This document shows, piece after piece, positions 4,503-12,915 of a stretch of 13,240 bases of DNA. The first letter of the stretch is position 1. Every line of letters starts with the position of its first letter. A model generated the notes under the pieces. That model did no database searches, was not told where the DNA came from, and saw only the letters and a program-made list of their open reading frames with translations. The position numbers were made by a program, and so were the translations under genes. The stretch comes from DATDCY01 sp031406795 [NCBI: Candidatus Rokuibacteriota bacterium]. GTDB taxonomy: Bacteria > JAUVQV01. The stretch lies in NCBI GenBank assembly GCA_031406795.1, contig JANOHV010000039.1, forward strand, positions 1 through 13,240. Direction: 5' to 3'.

Positions 4503-6785
4503 TCACCCGAGCACTTCGCGGAGAGCCGCGCTCAGACCGGCGACCTGGTAAGGTTTGGCGATGACGCCGCAAAAACCGTAGGCCAGGTGATTGCCCATCA
4601 CCGGGTCGTTCGAGTAGCCGCTGGAGACGATCGCCCTGACCTGCGGATCCAGCGCGCGCAGCAACTCCAGCGCCTTCACCCCGCCGATTCCGCCGGGGAT
4701 GGTCAAATCGAGGATGACCACGTCGAACGGAGCTCCTGAGTCGATCCCGCGGCGGTAGGCGTCCACCGCCGCGCCCCCGTCGGCGGCGGCCTCGACCGAG
4801 TAACCCAGGGTCCGAAGCATGCGCGCGAGCACCTCACGCACGAGCGGCTCGTCGTCCATGACGAGCACCCTGCCCTCCCCGGGAACGATTCCCGATGCTC
4901 CCGTCTGGTTGTCCCTGCCGGCCGGAACGGCCGGCAGATGGATCGTGAATGTCGTGCCCGCGCCCGCTTTGGATGCGACGCGGATGTGCCCGCCGTGATT
5001 CCGGATCACCGAGTAGGCGACCGCGAGCCCGAGACCCGTGCCCGTCTCCTTTGTCGTGAAATAGGGGTCGAAAATCCTGGAGAGAGCTTCCTCGGGTATC
5101 CCCGTCCCGCTGTCGGCGACCGTGATTCGCGCATAACTTCCCGGTTGCACCACGGCTCCCGAGCCGGACGCGATGACGACGTTGGACGCGCTCATGCGGA
5201 TCGTCCCGCCCTCGGGCATGGCCTGGCAGGCGTTGATGGCGAGGTTGTGGAAAACCTGGCCGATCTGCCCCTCGTCGCCACGGATCGCCCAGAGCCCGTC
5301 GGGGACCGTGCAGTCGGCCCGGCAGTTCGTCCCGTGCAGCCCGAATTGGATGGCGCGCGCGGCGACCGCGCCAATGTCGATTTCCCGCAGGATCGGCGCC
5401 CCGCCGCGGGAGAAGGTCAGCAGCTGCTGGGTCAGCTCGCGTGCCTGCATGGTCGCCTGCTCGGCCTGCTCGAGGTCGCGGGCGGGGGTCTCCCCGGGAG
5501 GAAGCTCCATGCGGGCAAGGGAGATGCTACCCAGAATGACGGCGAGCAGGTTGTTGAAGTCGTGCGCGATCCCGCCCGCCAGGATGCCGACGGACTCGAG
5601 CTTCTGCTTGTTGAGTTGCTCCTGCTCGATGCGCGCCTGGTCCGTGACGTCCTCGATCGCCAGGACGACACGCCCCGGGCGACCGGGGTGCTCGCCGATC
5701 GGGGTGGCGCTGACACTCAGCAACACCGTGCGGCCGTCGGCGGTCTCGATCTTCAGGCGGGCGCCGCGCACCAGATCGCCGCCGGCCACGACCCGCGCGA
5801 GGGGCGGCGCCGCCTCGGGCAGCGCGCGTCCCTGCCGGTCCGTGGCGCTCTCGATCCCCCGCCGGTCCAGCCCGAGGATCCTCCCCGCCGCGGCATTGGC
5901 GAAGGTGACCTGCCCGTCGGCGTCGAGCGTCAGAATCCCCGCCGGGCTGGCTTCCATCAGATTGCCGATAAAATCACGCTCCAGCCGCAGCGCTTCCTCG
6001 GCGCGCCTGCGCTCGAAAATCTCCTCGGAAAGCGTGCGGTTCACCCGCTCCAGCTCGGCGGTCCGCTCGCGGACGGCCTGCTCGAGGGCCGCCTGGTGCG
6101 CCTCCAGCGCGCGCTCGATCTCCCGGCGAACCGCCACCTCCCGCCGCACCTCGGCGATGGTATTCCTGAGACGGCGCACCATCAGCGCCAGGATCCCGGC
6201 GGCGGCGACGAAGTTCGTGGAGATCAGGAACCAGTAGCGCTCGGGCGTGTTGCTGACCTGCGGTGTCGGCAACAGCCCGTTCTTCTGCAGCCCGAGAAAG
6301 GCAAGTCCGAGCAGCGTGCTCGCCGCCGCCATCATGAAAGCCGCGCGGCCGCCGAGGATGAAGCCGATGCTGATGATGAGGATCACGTGGGTTGAATAGC
6401 CCGGGGCCTGCACGCCGCCCGCGGTGGAGTTGACGTAGCTGAGCGCCGCCCAGGCGAAGACGCCGAACGCGATCGCGGTGACGCGGATGTAGCCGCGCCG
6501 CAGCGCCAGGGCGTGCAGCGAGAGCGTGCCCAGCAGCCCGCCCTCGATCAACGCGATCCGCCACCACGGGTCTCCCGAGAGAATCATCGGCGGAACCGCG
6601 AGGAGATTGGCGAGCAACCCGAAGACAATGCCATAGTGGACCATGGCGGCGGCGGTGCTCTTGTCATCGTCGCCCGGGAAGACGGGCGGGGACAACAGGT
6701 CTTTCAAACGAGCCCGAACGCCGCTGCCCATGTCTGTGTGCCGCCCCCCGGAGAAGGCGATGGTATCTCGAATGCGACGCGGCAT
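4503..6785 (-). CDS. Membrane-bound PAS hybrid histidine kinase with C-terminal receiver domain
   Basis: This 760-residue sensor kinase has about six hydrophobic segments at residues 48-204, a charged coiled coil at about 205-265 and a PAS domain at about 268-385. The phosphorylation site is His408 in the H-box GGIAHDFNNLL. The ATPase domain has an N-box (HNLAINA, 513-519), G1 DSGTG (558-562), F-box FDPYFTTK (572-579) and G2 GTGLGL (582-587). The receiver domain from about 638 has the acidic pair Asp644-Asp645, phospho-acceptor Asp693, Ser721 and Lys744. All catalytic positions are present. The signal is unknown; sensing is probably by the membrane segments or PAS. There is no output domain and no partner regulator next to it. 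The start is uncertain: ATG 6785 or ATG 6731 (residue 19), neither with a good ribosome site. Confidence 0.92.
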   Translation of the reverse strand: MPRRIRDTIAFSGGRHTDMGSGVRARLKDLLSPPVFPGDDDKSTAAAMVHYGIVFGLLANLLAVPPMILSGDPWWRIALIEGGLLGTLSLHALALRRGYIRVTAIAFGVFAWAALSYVNSTAGGVQAPGYSTHVILIISIGFILGGRAAFMMAAASTLLGLAFLGLQKNGLLPTPQVSNTPERYWFLISTNFVAAAGILALMVRRLRNTIAEVRREVAVRREIERALEAHQAALEQAVRERTAELERVNRTLSEEIFERRRAEEALRLERDFIGNLMEASPAGILTLDADGQVTFANAAAGRILGLDRRGIESATDRQGRALPEAAPPLARVVAGGDLVRGARLKIETADGRTVLLSVSATPIGEHPGRPGRVVLAIEDVTDQARIEQEQLNKQKLESVGILAGGIAHDFNNLLAVILGSISLARMELPPGETPARDLEQAEQATMQARELTQQLLTFSRGGAPILREIDIGAVAARAIQFGLHGTNCRADCTVPDGLWAIRGDEGQIGQVFHNLAINACQAMPEGGTIRMSASNVVIASGSGAVVQPGSYARITVADSGTGIPEEALSRIFDPYFTTKETGTGLGLAVAYSVIRNHGGHIRVASKAGAGTTFTIHLPAVPAGRDNQTGASGIVPGEGRVLVMDDEPLVREVLARMLRTLGYSVEAAADGGAAVDAYRRGIDSGAPFDVVILDLTIPGGIGGVKALELLRALDPQVRAIVSSGYSNDPVMGNHLAYGFCGVIAKPYQVAGLSAALREVLG

Positions 6786-6814
6786 GCAACACCGGGCGCC
6801 CCACGCGGGAGAAA

Positions 6815-6840
6815 CCCGGCGTGCAGGGCTTCACGCCGGG
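6815..6840. repeat. 9-bp perfect inverted repeat between the kinase and the RlmN-like gene
   Basis: CCCGGCGTG 6815-6823 and CACGCCGGG 6832-6840 are exact reverse complements around an 8-base loop. It sits in the 81-base divergent intergenic region and covers the proposed -35 of the downstream gene, so it could be an operator. It has no T-tract on either strand. Confidence 0.5.
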
Positions 6841-6858
6841 GGGCGGCGCGGGTAGAGT
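6830..6858 (+). promoter_or_regulatory. Promoter of the RlmN-like gene, probably leaderless
   Basis: TTCACG 6830-6835 and TAGAGT 6853-6858 (each 4 of 6 to consensus) are 17 bases apart. The -10 ends 8 bases before ATG 6867, so the transcript would have almost no leader. No Shine-Dalgarno site precedes the ATG. Confidence 0.45.
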
Positions 6859-6866
6859 GTCCCGTC

Positions 6867-7994
6867 ATGACGGCACATCTCGAATATCTCGCACCGGCTC
6901 CGCAAGCCCGGCCCCAGCCGCTGCGGGGTCTGCTGCCCCGCGAAATCCAGGCCCGCTTCGCCGCGAGCGGCATCGACGAGGGGGAGGCGCGCCGGATATT
7001 CGCCGCGGCCGTCAACCGTTTCGCGGACGACCTTTCGGCGGTGCGCGGTCTGCGCCGTTCGGTGCGCGAGGCCGTGCTGCGCGACGCTCTCCTCGACGCT
7101 CCGCTGGTTCTCGAGCGGCGCGAGGCGGCGGACGGCTTCGTGAAATATCTGCTGGCACTGCGCGACGGCTTGCGCGTCGAGGCCGTGCGCATTCCGCTCG
7201 AACTGCCCCGCGCCTCGGTCTGCATCTCTTCAATGGTCGGCTGTCTGCTGCGCTGCACCTTCTGCGCGACCGGTGGCCTCGGCTATGGGCGCTCGCTCGC
7301 GGCGGACGAGATGGTCGGCCAGTTCCTGCGCGTGCGCGCCGAGAGCCCGCGCCCCGTGACCAGCGCGGTCTTCATGGGGATGGGCGAGCCGCTGCTGAAC
7401 TACGACGCCGTCATGCGCGCCGCGTACATCCTCTCGCAACCCGGCGGCGGCGGCATCTCGTCGAAGGCGATCAGCATCGGCACCGCCGGCGTGGTGCCGG
7501 CCATCCGGCGCTACACCGCCGAGGGCCACCCGTTCCGACTCTTCATTTCGCTGACCGCGGCATCGAGCGCGAAACGCCGACGCTTCCTGCCCCACGAGGC
7601 GACCTGGCCGGTCGAAGAACTGGCGGAGGCGATCCGCGAGCGCGCCGCGGCAACGCGGGGGCGGGTGAACGTGGCCTGGGTGATGATCGGCGGCGTCAAC
7701 ACCGGCGACGAGGACGCCGCCGACCTGGCCCGCCTTCTGCGCGGCGTGCCGCTGATCATCAATCTCATCGACGTGCAGGACCCGGCCGGGCGCTACCACC
7801 CGCCCGGGGAAGCCGAGCGCAAGGCCTTCCGCAACGCCCTCACGGCGCGCCTCGGCCAGCCGACCGTCTGGCGCTACAGCGGCGGCGCGCAGATCGGGGC
7901 CGCCTGCGGGATGCTGGCCGGGCGGCCGGCCAGCGGCGAGGAAACCCTGGCGACGCCCCGCCGCGATCCCCCGGCTACCGCAGCCGCTTGTTGA
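6867..7994 (+). CDS. RlmN/Cfr-family radical SAM methyltransferase, divergent paralogue
   Basis: This 375-residue protein belongs to the radical SAM enzymes that methylate adenosine in 23S rRNA and some tRNAs (C2 by RlmN, C8 by Cfr). It has an RlmN-like N-terminal helical domain and the cluster motif C126-x3-C130-x2-C133. Cys119 sits where E. coli RlmN has Cys118, GMGEP is at 171-175 for SAM binding, and Cys347 in AACGML is the methyl-carrying cysteine. It departs from ordinary RlmN in conserved spots: SLTAAS in place of SLHAxN, INLIDVQDPAG in place of the xNLIPWNP segment, and SGGAQIGAACG in place of RGDDIDAACG. It is therefore probably a paralogue with a different RNA target or position, and no symbol is given. 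The frame is open far upstream, but family homology starts near ATG 6867. Its 3' end overlaps the convergent DUF4214 gene by 20 bases. Confidence 0.88.
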   Translation: MTAHLEYLAPAPQARPQPLRGLLPREIQARFAASGIDEGEARRIFAAAVNRFADDLSAVRGLRRSVREAVLRDALLDAPLVLERREAADGFVKYLLALRDGLRVEAVRIPLELPRASVCISSMVGCLLRCTFCATGGLGYGRSLAADEMVGQFLRVRAESPRPVTSAVFMGMGEPLLNYDAVMRAAYILSQPGGGGISSKAISIGTAGVVPAIRRYTAEGHPFRLFISLTAASSAKRRRFLPHEATWPVEELAEAIRERAAATRGRVNVAWVMIGGVNTGDEDAADLARLLRGVPLIINLIDVQDPAGRYHPPGEAERKAFRNALTARLGQPTVWRYSGGAQIGAACGMLAGRPASGEETLATPRRDPPATAAAC

Positions 7995-8505
7995 ATTCCT
8001 CCGACGAAAGGAACGCCTCGACCACGTCGGCCCGGCTCCTGCCGTTCTGAAGATCCTGCGCGTGGGAGTTCAGGCCGGAGGCCTCCGGCTCGCGGCCGAG
8101 CAGCCCGATGTAGCACTGTCGAACGAAGAACTCGTCGGAAGTCATGAACTCCTGAACCAGCATCGTCGGATTCGCGTCCCTGCCGAGCCGCTCTCTCCAG
8201 AGGCGCAGATCGCCAGGCGACGGCTGACGGTTCAGGAAGCCCTGGTAGAGAAGGCGAATGAAGCGCTCCTCACCATACCGCTGGCGATCTCGATCTCGGC
8301 CGCGATCGCGATCGCGATCGCGATCGCGGTCGCGGTCGCGGTCACGGTCGCGGCCGCGGTCGCGGTCTCCCGGCGGGTCCCGTCTCGCCGCCCCGCCGGG
8401 GCCGAACCACGGCGCCGCCGCACCGGCGCTCGCTGCGGTGGTCAAAATCACGCCCAGCAGCAGGGCCGCCGGCAACGACGCCATCGTATTCCATCGGGCA
8501 TTCAT
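7975..8505 (-). CDS. Secreted DUF4214-like protein with an (Arg-Asp)n tract
   Basis: The 176-residue product starts with a typical signal peptide (MNARWNTMAS followed by the LPAALLLGVIL hydrophobic core and an ASAGAA-type cleavage region near residue 26-30), so export from the cytoplasm is expected. Residues 47-76 are almost only alternating Arg and Asp. Residues 81-172 contain two units resembling DUF4214: FIRLLYQGFLNRQPSPGDLRLWRERL and the FVRQCYIGLLGREPEASGL unit, each leading into a conserved (T/S)S-(D/E)EF end. DUF4214 occurs in surface and exported proteins; its function is poorly known. An excellent ribosome site, AAGGAGG at 8513-8519, lies 7 bases before the ATG and fixes the start. 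It follows the ExeA-like gene after 169 bases with a promoter of its own. Confidence 0.82.
   Translation of the reverse strand: MNARWNTMASLPAALLLGVILTTAASAGAAAPWFGPGGAARRDPPGDRDRGRDRDRDRDRDRDRDRDRGRDRDRQRYGEERFIRLLYQGFLNRQPSPGDLRLWRERLGRDANPTMLVQEFMTSDEFFVRQCYIGLLGREPEASGLNSHAQDLQNGRSRADVVEAFLSSEEFNKRLR
8278..8367. repeat. Hexanucleotide tandem repeat encoding the Arg-Asp tract
   Basis: The stretch is built from GATCGC-type hexamers (four near-perfect units in 8301-8328, then variants with GGTCGC). The minus strand encodes Arg-Asp pairs. Because the unit is six bases, gain or loss of units keeps the frame. It contains several overlapping GCGATCGC octamers. Confidence 0.85.
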
Positions 8506-8512
8506 CGGCTTG

Positions 8513-8519
8513 CCTCCTT
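8513..8519 (-). promoter_or_regulatory. Strong Shine-Dalgarno site of the DUF4214 gene
   Basis: The minus strand reads AAGGAGG 7 bases before ATG 8505. It contrasts with the leaderless-looking starts of neighbouring genes. Confidence 0.85.
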
Positions 8520-8586
8520 GTGGCAGACGATCGGGTTGGTACTCCCTTCAGCGCCTCCCCGGGGGGGATCGCCCTGCTCCCTTTGT

Positions 8587-8615
8587 ATTCTCCGGCCCGG
8601 GCCGGGCACTGTCAA
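8587..8615 (-). promoter_or_regulatory. Promoter of the DUF4214 gene with a palindromic spacer
   Basis: On the minus strand TTGACA (8615-8610) and GAGAAT (8592-8587) are 17 bases apart. The predicted start near 8580 gives a 75-base leader. The spacer is nearly filled by a perfect 14-bp palindrome, CCGGCCC/GGGCCGG at 8592-8605, a possible repressor site. Confidence 0.55.
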
Positions 8616-8674
8616 GCGGGCGAGGCTTCCCGTGGGCGCCGGATCTTTGCGAGTGCCGTGAGTCCGGCGGCCGC

Positions 8675-9676
8675 TCAGAACTCCCGGAGCAGGCCGAGCG
8701 AATCCATCTCCTCGCGGTTGAGGAGGGAGTCGATGCCGCGGATCGACGGGTCCCGGGGCGCTGCCGCGCCGGGAGCAGCGGCCGTCGACGGCGCGGATTT
8801 CGGCGCTGCCGGCACGGGATCCGGAGCGCAGGCGGTCGCCTGCGCCGGCGGCAGGGCCGCGGACTTGAGCCCCAGATCAGCGACCACGCCCTCGACCACG
8901 GACGCGTCGATGTGGTCCTTGCGGATGAGATAGGCTTCGAAGAGACAGTTGTCGCAGATGACATTGATCAGGCGGGGAATGCCCCGCGCGTACCGGTGGA
9001 TCAACTGGAGCGCCTCGGGGCGAAAGAGTTCGCGGTCGGCGCCGCCGGCGACCTGGAGCCGGTGGCGGATGTACGCGGCGGTCGAGTCGAGCCCCATCGC
9101 GCTCAGCCGATACCGCAGCGCAACCCGTTGCTGCAGCGGTTCGTCGAGCGCGAGCGTCTGGTCGAGGCTCTGCAGCCCGAAGAAAATGAAGGTCACCAGC
9201 TTGTGCGCCGGCAACTCGAGATTCAGCAGCCCGCGGAACTCCTCCATCAGCTCGCGCGATTGCAGCATCTGGGCCTCGTCGATGAGCACCACCGCCTTGC
9301 GCCCCTCCTCCCGGATCGCGAGAAGCCGGTGGTAGATCGCGGCGAGGGTTTCGATCTTCCCCTCCGGAATGGTTTCGACGCCCAGCTGGGCCGCGATCTT
9401 GCGCAGCAGCCACTCCGAGGTGACCGCAGAGTGAACGATGACCAGCAGCGCGGACTCGAACTCCTTCTCGTCCAGATCGTCGAGCAGATGGCGGGCCAGG
9501 GTCGTTTTCCCGGCGCCGATGTCGCCGACGAGTACCGCGAGGCCGACATTCGAACTCGCCGCGTGCTTGAGCCGCAGCAGCGCCTGGTTGTGCTGGCTGC
9601 TGTTGAAGTAGTAGCGCGCGTCGGGAGCGTTGGAGAACGGCTGCTCGCGCAGCTTGAAGAAATCCTCGTAGCTCAT
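8675..9676 (-). CDS. ExeA/GspA-like AAA ATPase
   Basis: This 333-residue protein begins MSYEDFFKLREQPFSNAPDARYYF, the usual opening of ExeA-type ATPases (YxxFFxLxExPF...PD). Walker A is GDIGAGKTT (51-59) and Walker B AVVLIDEAQ (128-136). The GIPRLINVICDNCLFEAYL segment (232-250) is also typical of the family. Relatives drive assembly of type II secretion or MSHA-pilus parts, or accompany exopolysaccharide export, usually by remodelling peptidoglycan or a membrane complex. This protein has no transmembrane segment or peptidoglycan-binding domain. Instead it has an Ala/Pro-rich linker (about 273-308) and a short conserved-looking tail (SIRGIDSLLNREEMDSLGLL). ATG 9676 is preferred over GTG 9691; no Shine-Dalgarno site is seen. 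It lies 52 bases after the TPR gene, probably in one operon. Confidence 0.88.
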   Translation of the reverse strand: MSYEDFFKLREQPFSNAPDARYYFNSSQHNQALLRLKHAASSNVGLAVLVGDIGAGKTTLARHLLDDLDEKEFESALLVIVHSAVTSEWLLRKIAAQLGVETIPEGKIETLAAIYHRLLAIREEGRKAVVLIDEAQMLQSRELMEEFRGLLNLELPAHKLVTFIFFGLQSLDQTLALDEPLQQRVALRYRLSAMGLDSTAAYIRHRLQVAGGADRELFRPEALQLIHRYARGIPRLINVICDNCLFEAYLIRKDHIDASVVEGVVADLGLKSAALPPAQATACAPDPVPAAPKSAPSTAAAPGAAAPRDPSIRGIDSLLNREEMDSLGLLREF

Positions 9677-9728
9677 GGGGGAATGATACACCCGCGAACC
9701 CGGAGGAGGGAAGACCCGACTGCGGACC

Positions 9729-12700
9729 CTAGAGGTAAGAGACCTTGGATTTCTTGCGCGGGGGAGGGTCTGCTACGGGGGGCGGCGCGGGCGCGCCGAC
9801 GCGGGCGCTCACGTCGCGATAGCTGGGATCGATGGCCTGGAGGCGCCGCAGCACCTCGAGCGCCTCGGCCGACCGCCCGGCCTGCCCGTGCAGTGCGGCG
9901 AGATCATAGAGGAACCCCTTCTGGTCCTCGCTGCCTTCGGCCGCGAGCGTGATGCCGGTGCGCAACCTGAGGGCGGACTCGTCGAAACGGCCCATCTCGC
10001 GCAGGCACAGGGCGATCATGCTGACGGCGTCCAGGCGTCGCACCGGACTCTTCTCGGCGAGCGTGAGCTCGGCGATGGCCTCGTCCATGAGCCCCATCTC
10101 CTTGTAGGCGATGCCGAGATTGTAGTGCGTCTCGAAGTCCTCGTCGCCGAGCTGCTCCTTCACCGAACGCTGGAACTCCTGGAAGATCTCCGCCAGACTC
10201 TCTTCGCCCGACGATGGCGAGGCGGCCGGCTCCGGGACGGATTCGGTTTCCAGCTCATGCCGCAGGTCGGTGAGGAAATCGGAATAGTCCGGAGCCCCGG
10301 CCTCGGTGCGCGGCTCGGGGCTTACCCCGCCGAAGGCCTCGTCGAGAGCTTCATCGAGGTTGGCGATTTCGGTGTTTTCGTGGACGACCGGCGACGGGGT
10401 GCGCAGCTCCTCGAGCTTGCGCAGCTGCATGGTCACGACCGGATGCCCGGGGGCGATACGCAGCAGCTTGGAGTAGAGGAACTCGGCCTCGTCGACCAAT
10501 CCCTGCTGAAAATAGAAGTCGGCCTCCGCAAGGAATTCCTCGAACTCGCCCATACCGGTGCTGGCCGCGGCCACGCCCCCCCCCGGAGCGATCGACGGCA
10601 CGGAGATCGCCGTCGGGGCGGGTGGCGGCTCCGGGCGGGGCGCACCGAGACCGGCCGGTTCCTCGCTGAAATCGTCGAGGGTGAACTCCTCGAGAGCGGG
10701 GTGAACGGACACGTACGCCTCTGGAGCGGCTGCCGGAGGCGCCGGGGCGGTCTCGTGTTCGGCCAGATCCTCGACGTCCCAGAATTGCGGAGCGGCATCC
10801 TCGAATGACACCTCTTCGGCGGCGAGGGCGCCTTCCAAAACCAGCATGGGTTCAGGCGGGGGCTCCGGCAGGGGTTCGGGCCCCGGTTCGGGCAGGGCTT
10901 CAGGTGCGGGTTCGGGCTCCGGCTCGGGTTCCAGTTCTGCCACGGGCTCGAGTTCCGGTACGGGTTCGGGTTCCGGTACTGGTTCGGGTTCCGGCTCGGG
11001 TTCCGGTTCCGGCAGTGTCTCGAAGGCGGGTTCCGATTCCGGCACCTTCTCCGGCACCGGTTCACCCGCGGGCTCCTCGGTCTCCTGCTCGAACAGCTCG
11101 AGGGTGATCTCCTCTTCGACAACGGCCGGCACGATCGGCGGCGGCGCCGCGGCGGCCTCCACCTCGACGATGAGATCGGCCAGCCCGCGCGCCGCCGCCG
11201 CGCTTCGCGGATCCGCGTCAAGCGCCCCCTTGTAGGCGGCGCGAGCCTCCGCGAACTGCCCGGCGCTTCGATGCAGGCTGGCCAGCCGCAGCAGGGCGTC
11301 CCGAACCCCGTGGCTCAGACCCAACTGGCGACGAGCCTCGACGAGCGCCTGCCAGGCCTCGATGTCCCCCGAATTTCTGCCCAGGTGCTCCTCGAGAAAT
11401 TCCGTGGCTTTCTCCGGGGCCCCCTGCCGACTGATCGCCAGCGCTTCCGCGACGCTTGTCGGCTCGAGCAACCGGGCGTCGGGCTCCTCGCCCTCGACCT
11501 CAATGAGCAGTTCCTCTTCCTCCCCGACACCGGCGCCGGCGCCGCCCACCGCGGCAAGATCGTCCTCCTCCAGATTGATTTCGACGACATCCTCCTCCCC
11601 GGCAGGCGGCGGGGGGGGCGGGACCGGGCGCGGAGGGGCCGGAGCCACCGACGGGGGCGCCGCGGGTTTCGGCGCCGGCGTGAGAGTCTGCAGCTGCTCC
11701 AGGCGCCGGATCGCCGCCGCGTCTCCGGGGTTGATCTCGAGAAATTTTTCGATCGCCCCCGCGGCGTTGCGCAGGAGCTTCTTCTTTTCGTACACCGTGG
11801 CGAGTTGGAGATAGGCCTTCGCGATCGAACCCTTTTCGCCCCGCTTCTGGGCGACCTCCAGGATGCGCTGGAAGATCCTGTCATCCTCGGGGGAGGCCTC
11901 CGCCATCTCGCGCAGCAGCGCTTCGGCCTGCTCGAGCCGGTTCTCGGCCAGATGGGCGCTGACGCAACGGCTGATGGCCGCGGTCCCCTTCTCGACTTCG
12001 CCGGCCTTGATGTATCCCCGGCCGAGCGCCAGGTTGACCGGGACCGAGTTCGGCTCGCGCTCCTGGGCCGCTTCGAGCACCTTGATGCCATCCTGCGGGT
12101 GGTTGACCCGGGTAAGCGCCTCGGCGTAGAGAACCAGCAGGCCGGTGTCGTGCGAGCCCTTGGCAACCGGCGTCTCCAGCAGGCCAACCACGACCGACCA
12201 GTCCTGACGCTGGGCGTAAATGTCGGCCAGCCGCCGCCTCGCCTCGCTGTTGCCCGGTGAGAGCTTGAACGCCCGGACGTACAGCCGGACGGCGGTGTCC
12301 ATGTCCTTCTTGTCGGCGTAACCCTGGGCGGCGCGGACGTATTCCTCGGCCGCCTTCTCGGGGAATTTCTGTTTTTCGAACATGCCCGCCAGCTTCACGC
12401 GGACCGGGAGATTATCGGGGTCGAGATCGGCGATCTTGCGGAAGATCTCCAGCGCGTTGGCGACTTCGCCCCTCTTGTCGTAGTAGCCGGCCACGTGCAG
12501 ATACTGCGCCCGCCCTTCGGCGGCCAGCTTCTGGCTCGCGTAGAGATCGCCGAGCTTGATGCGCACCGCGATCGACTCGGGATCGAGGTTGATCACCTTC
12601 TGGCAGATGGCGATGGCGCGGAGCGCGAAGCCGTCCTTCTCGTAAAGCGCGGCGACCTCGAGGTACTCGGCGATGGCTTCCTTTTTCTTGCCCTGCTTGA

Positions 12701-12848
12701 TCAGCAGGTCGCCGAGCGTGTTGTGCACGGAGGCGTCGCGCGGGGCGAGCTTGATGATCGCCTTGTACGTCTCGACGGCCTTGTCGATCTTGCCGGCCTG
12801 GACCTGCTTGAGCGCCTCGCGGAGGAGGGCCTTCTTATCGACAGCCAT
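9729..12848 (-). CDS. Long TPR-repeat protein with acidic Glu/Pro-rich linkers
   Basis: This 1039-residue protein reads from ATG 12848. Residues 1-390 form a tetratricopeptide array ([26 protein letters not shown] units, one after another). Residues 391-455 are Pro/Ala-rich, then strongly acidic. Residues 463-560 hold more TPR-like helices. Residues 565-760 form a low-complexity linker with a PEPEPE run at about 611-668. Residues 768-812 and 904-1010 are TPR units again ([18 protein letters not shown]). The tail is basic (RKKSKVSYL). There is no signal peptide or membrane span, so it is probably a cytoplasmic scaffold. The next gene downstream encodes an ExeA-like ATPase, and an envelope, pilus or secretion role with it is inferred. 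A longer start at TTG 12923 would add 25 residues that look like leader sequence, so ATG 12848 is preferred; GGAAGG sits just before it. Confidence 0.85.
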   Translation of the reverse strand: MAVDKKALLREALKQVQAGKIDKAVETYKAIIKLAPRDASVHNTLGDLLIKQGKKKEAIAEYLEVAALYEKDGFALRAIAICQKVINLDPESIAVRIKLGDLYASQKLAAEGRAQYLHVAGYYDKRGEVANALEIFRKIADLDPDNLPVRVKLAGMFEKQKFPEKAAEEYVRAAQGYADKKDMDTAVRLYVRAFKLSPGNSEARRRLADIYAQRQDWSVVVGLLETPVAKGSHDTGLLVLYAEALTRVNHPQDGIKVLEAAQEREPNSVPVNLALGRGYIKAGEVEKGTAAISRCVSAHLAENRLEQAEALLREMAEASPEDDRIFQRILEVAQKRGEKGSIAKAYLQLATVYEKKKLLRNAAGAIEKFLEINPGDAAAIRRLEQLQTLTPAPKPAAPPSVAPAPPRPVPPPPPPAGEEDVVEINLEEDDLAAVGGAGAGVGEEEELLIEVEGEEPDARLLEPTSVAEALAISRQGAPEKATEFLEEHLGRNSGDIEAWQALVEARRQLGLSHGVRDALLRLASLHRSAGQFAEARAAYKGALDADPRSAAAARGLADLIVEVEAAAAPPPIVPAVVEEEITLELFEQETEEPAGEPVPEKVPESEPAFETLPEPEPEPEPEPVPEPEPVPELEPVAELEPEPEPEPAPEALPEPGPEPLPEPPPEPMLVLEGALAAEEVSFEDAAPQFWDVEDLAEHETAPAPPAAAPEAYVSVHPALEEFTLDDFSEEPAGLGAPRPEPPPAPTAISVPSIAPGGGVAAASTGMGEFEEFLAEADFYFQQGLVDEAEFLYSKLLRIAPGHPVVTMQLRKLEELRTPSPVVHENTEIANLDEALDEAFGGVSPEPRTEAGAPDYSDFLTDLRHELETESVPEPAASPSSGEESLAEIFQEFQRSVKEQLGDEDFETHYNLGIAYKEMGLMDEAIAELTLAEKSPVRRLDAVSMIALCLREMGRFDESALRLRTGITLAAEGSEDQKGFLYDLAALHGQAGRSAEALEVLRRLQAIDPSYRDVSARVGAPAPPPVADPPPRKKSKVSYL
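10852..11070. repeat. Low-complexity repeat coding for Glu-Pro runs
   Basis: A degenerate array of GGTTCGGGCTCC-like 6- and 12-base units lies inside the TPR gene. On the minus strand it reads alternating Pro and Glu codons. It is a length-variable protein linker, not a CRISPR: unit sequences drift and there are no unique spacers. Confidence 0.75.
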
Positions 12849-12915
12849 ACCTTCCCACGCCCCCGCCGAGGGGGGCTGTCTGCGAGGCACCTTGTACCTC
12901 ACGTTGTCGGGGATA

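Noticed and set aside
4938-6395. A 485-codon open frame on the plus strand antisense to the hybrid kinase.
   Set aside because: It is a GC-driven shadow: it lacks any domain, and the minus strand has complete kinase, ATPase and receiver motifs.
8301-8328. Clustered GCGATCGC octamers as a replication or regulatory site.
   Set aside because: They are explained by the codon repeat for Arg-Asp in the DUF4214 gene; no DnaA boxes or AT-rich unwinding region are nearby.
8258-9952. A 564-codon plus-strand frame spanning the DUF4214, ExeA-like and TPR genes.
   Set aside because: It crosses three well-supported minus-strand genes and their promoters and has no family signal.
10852-11070. CRISPR-like regular repeats.
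   Set aside because: The units are short, degenerate and code for Pro-Glu in the TPR gene frame; there are no unique spacers.
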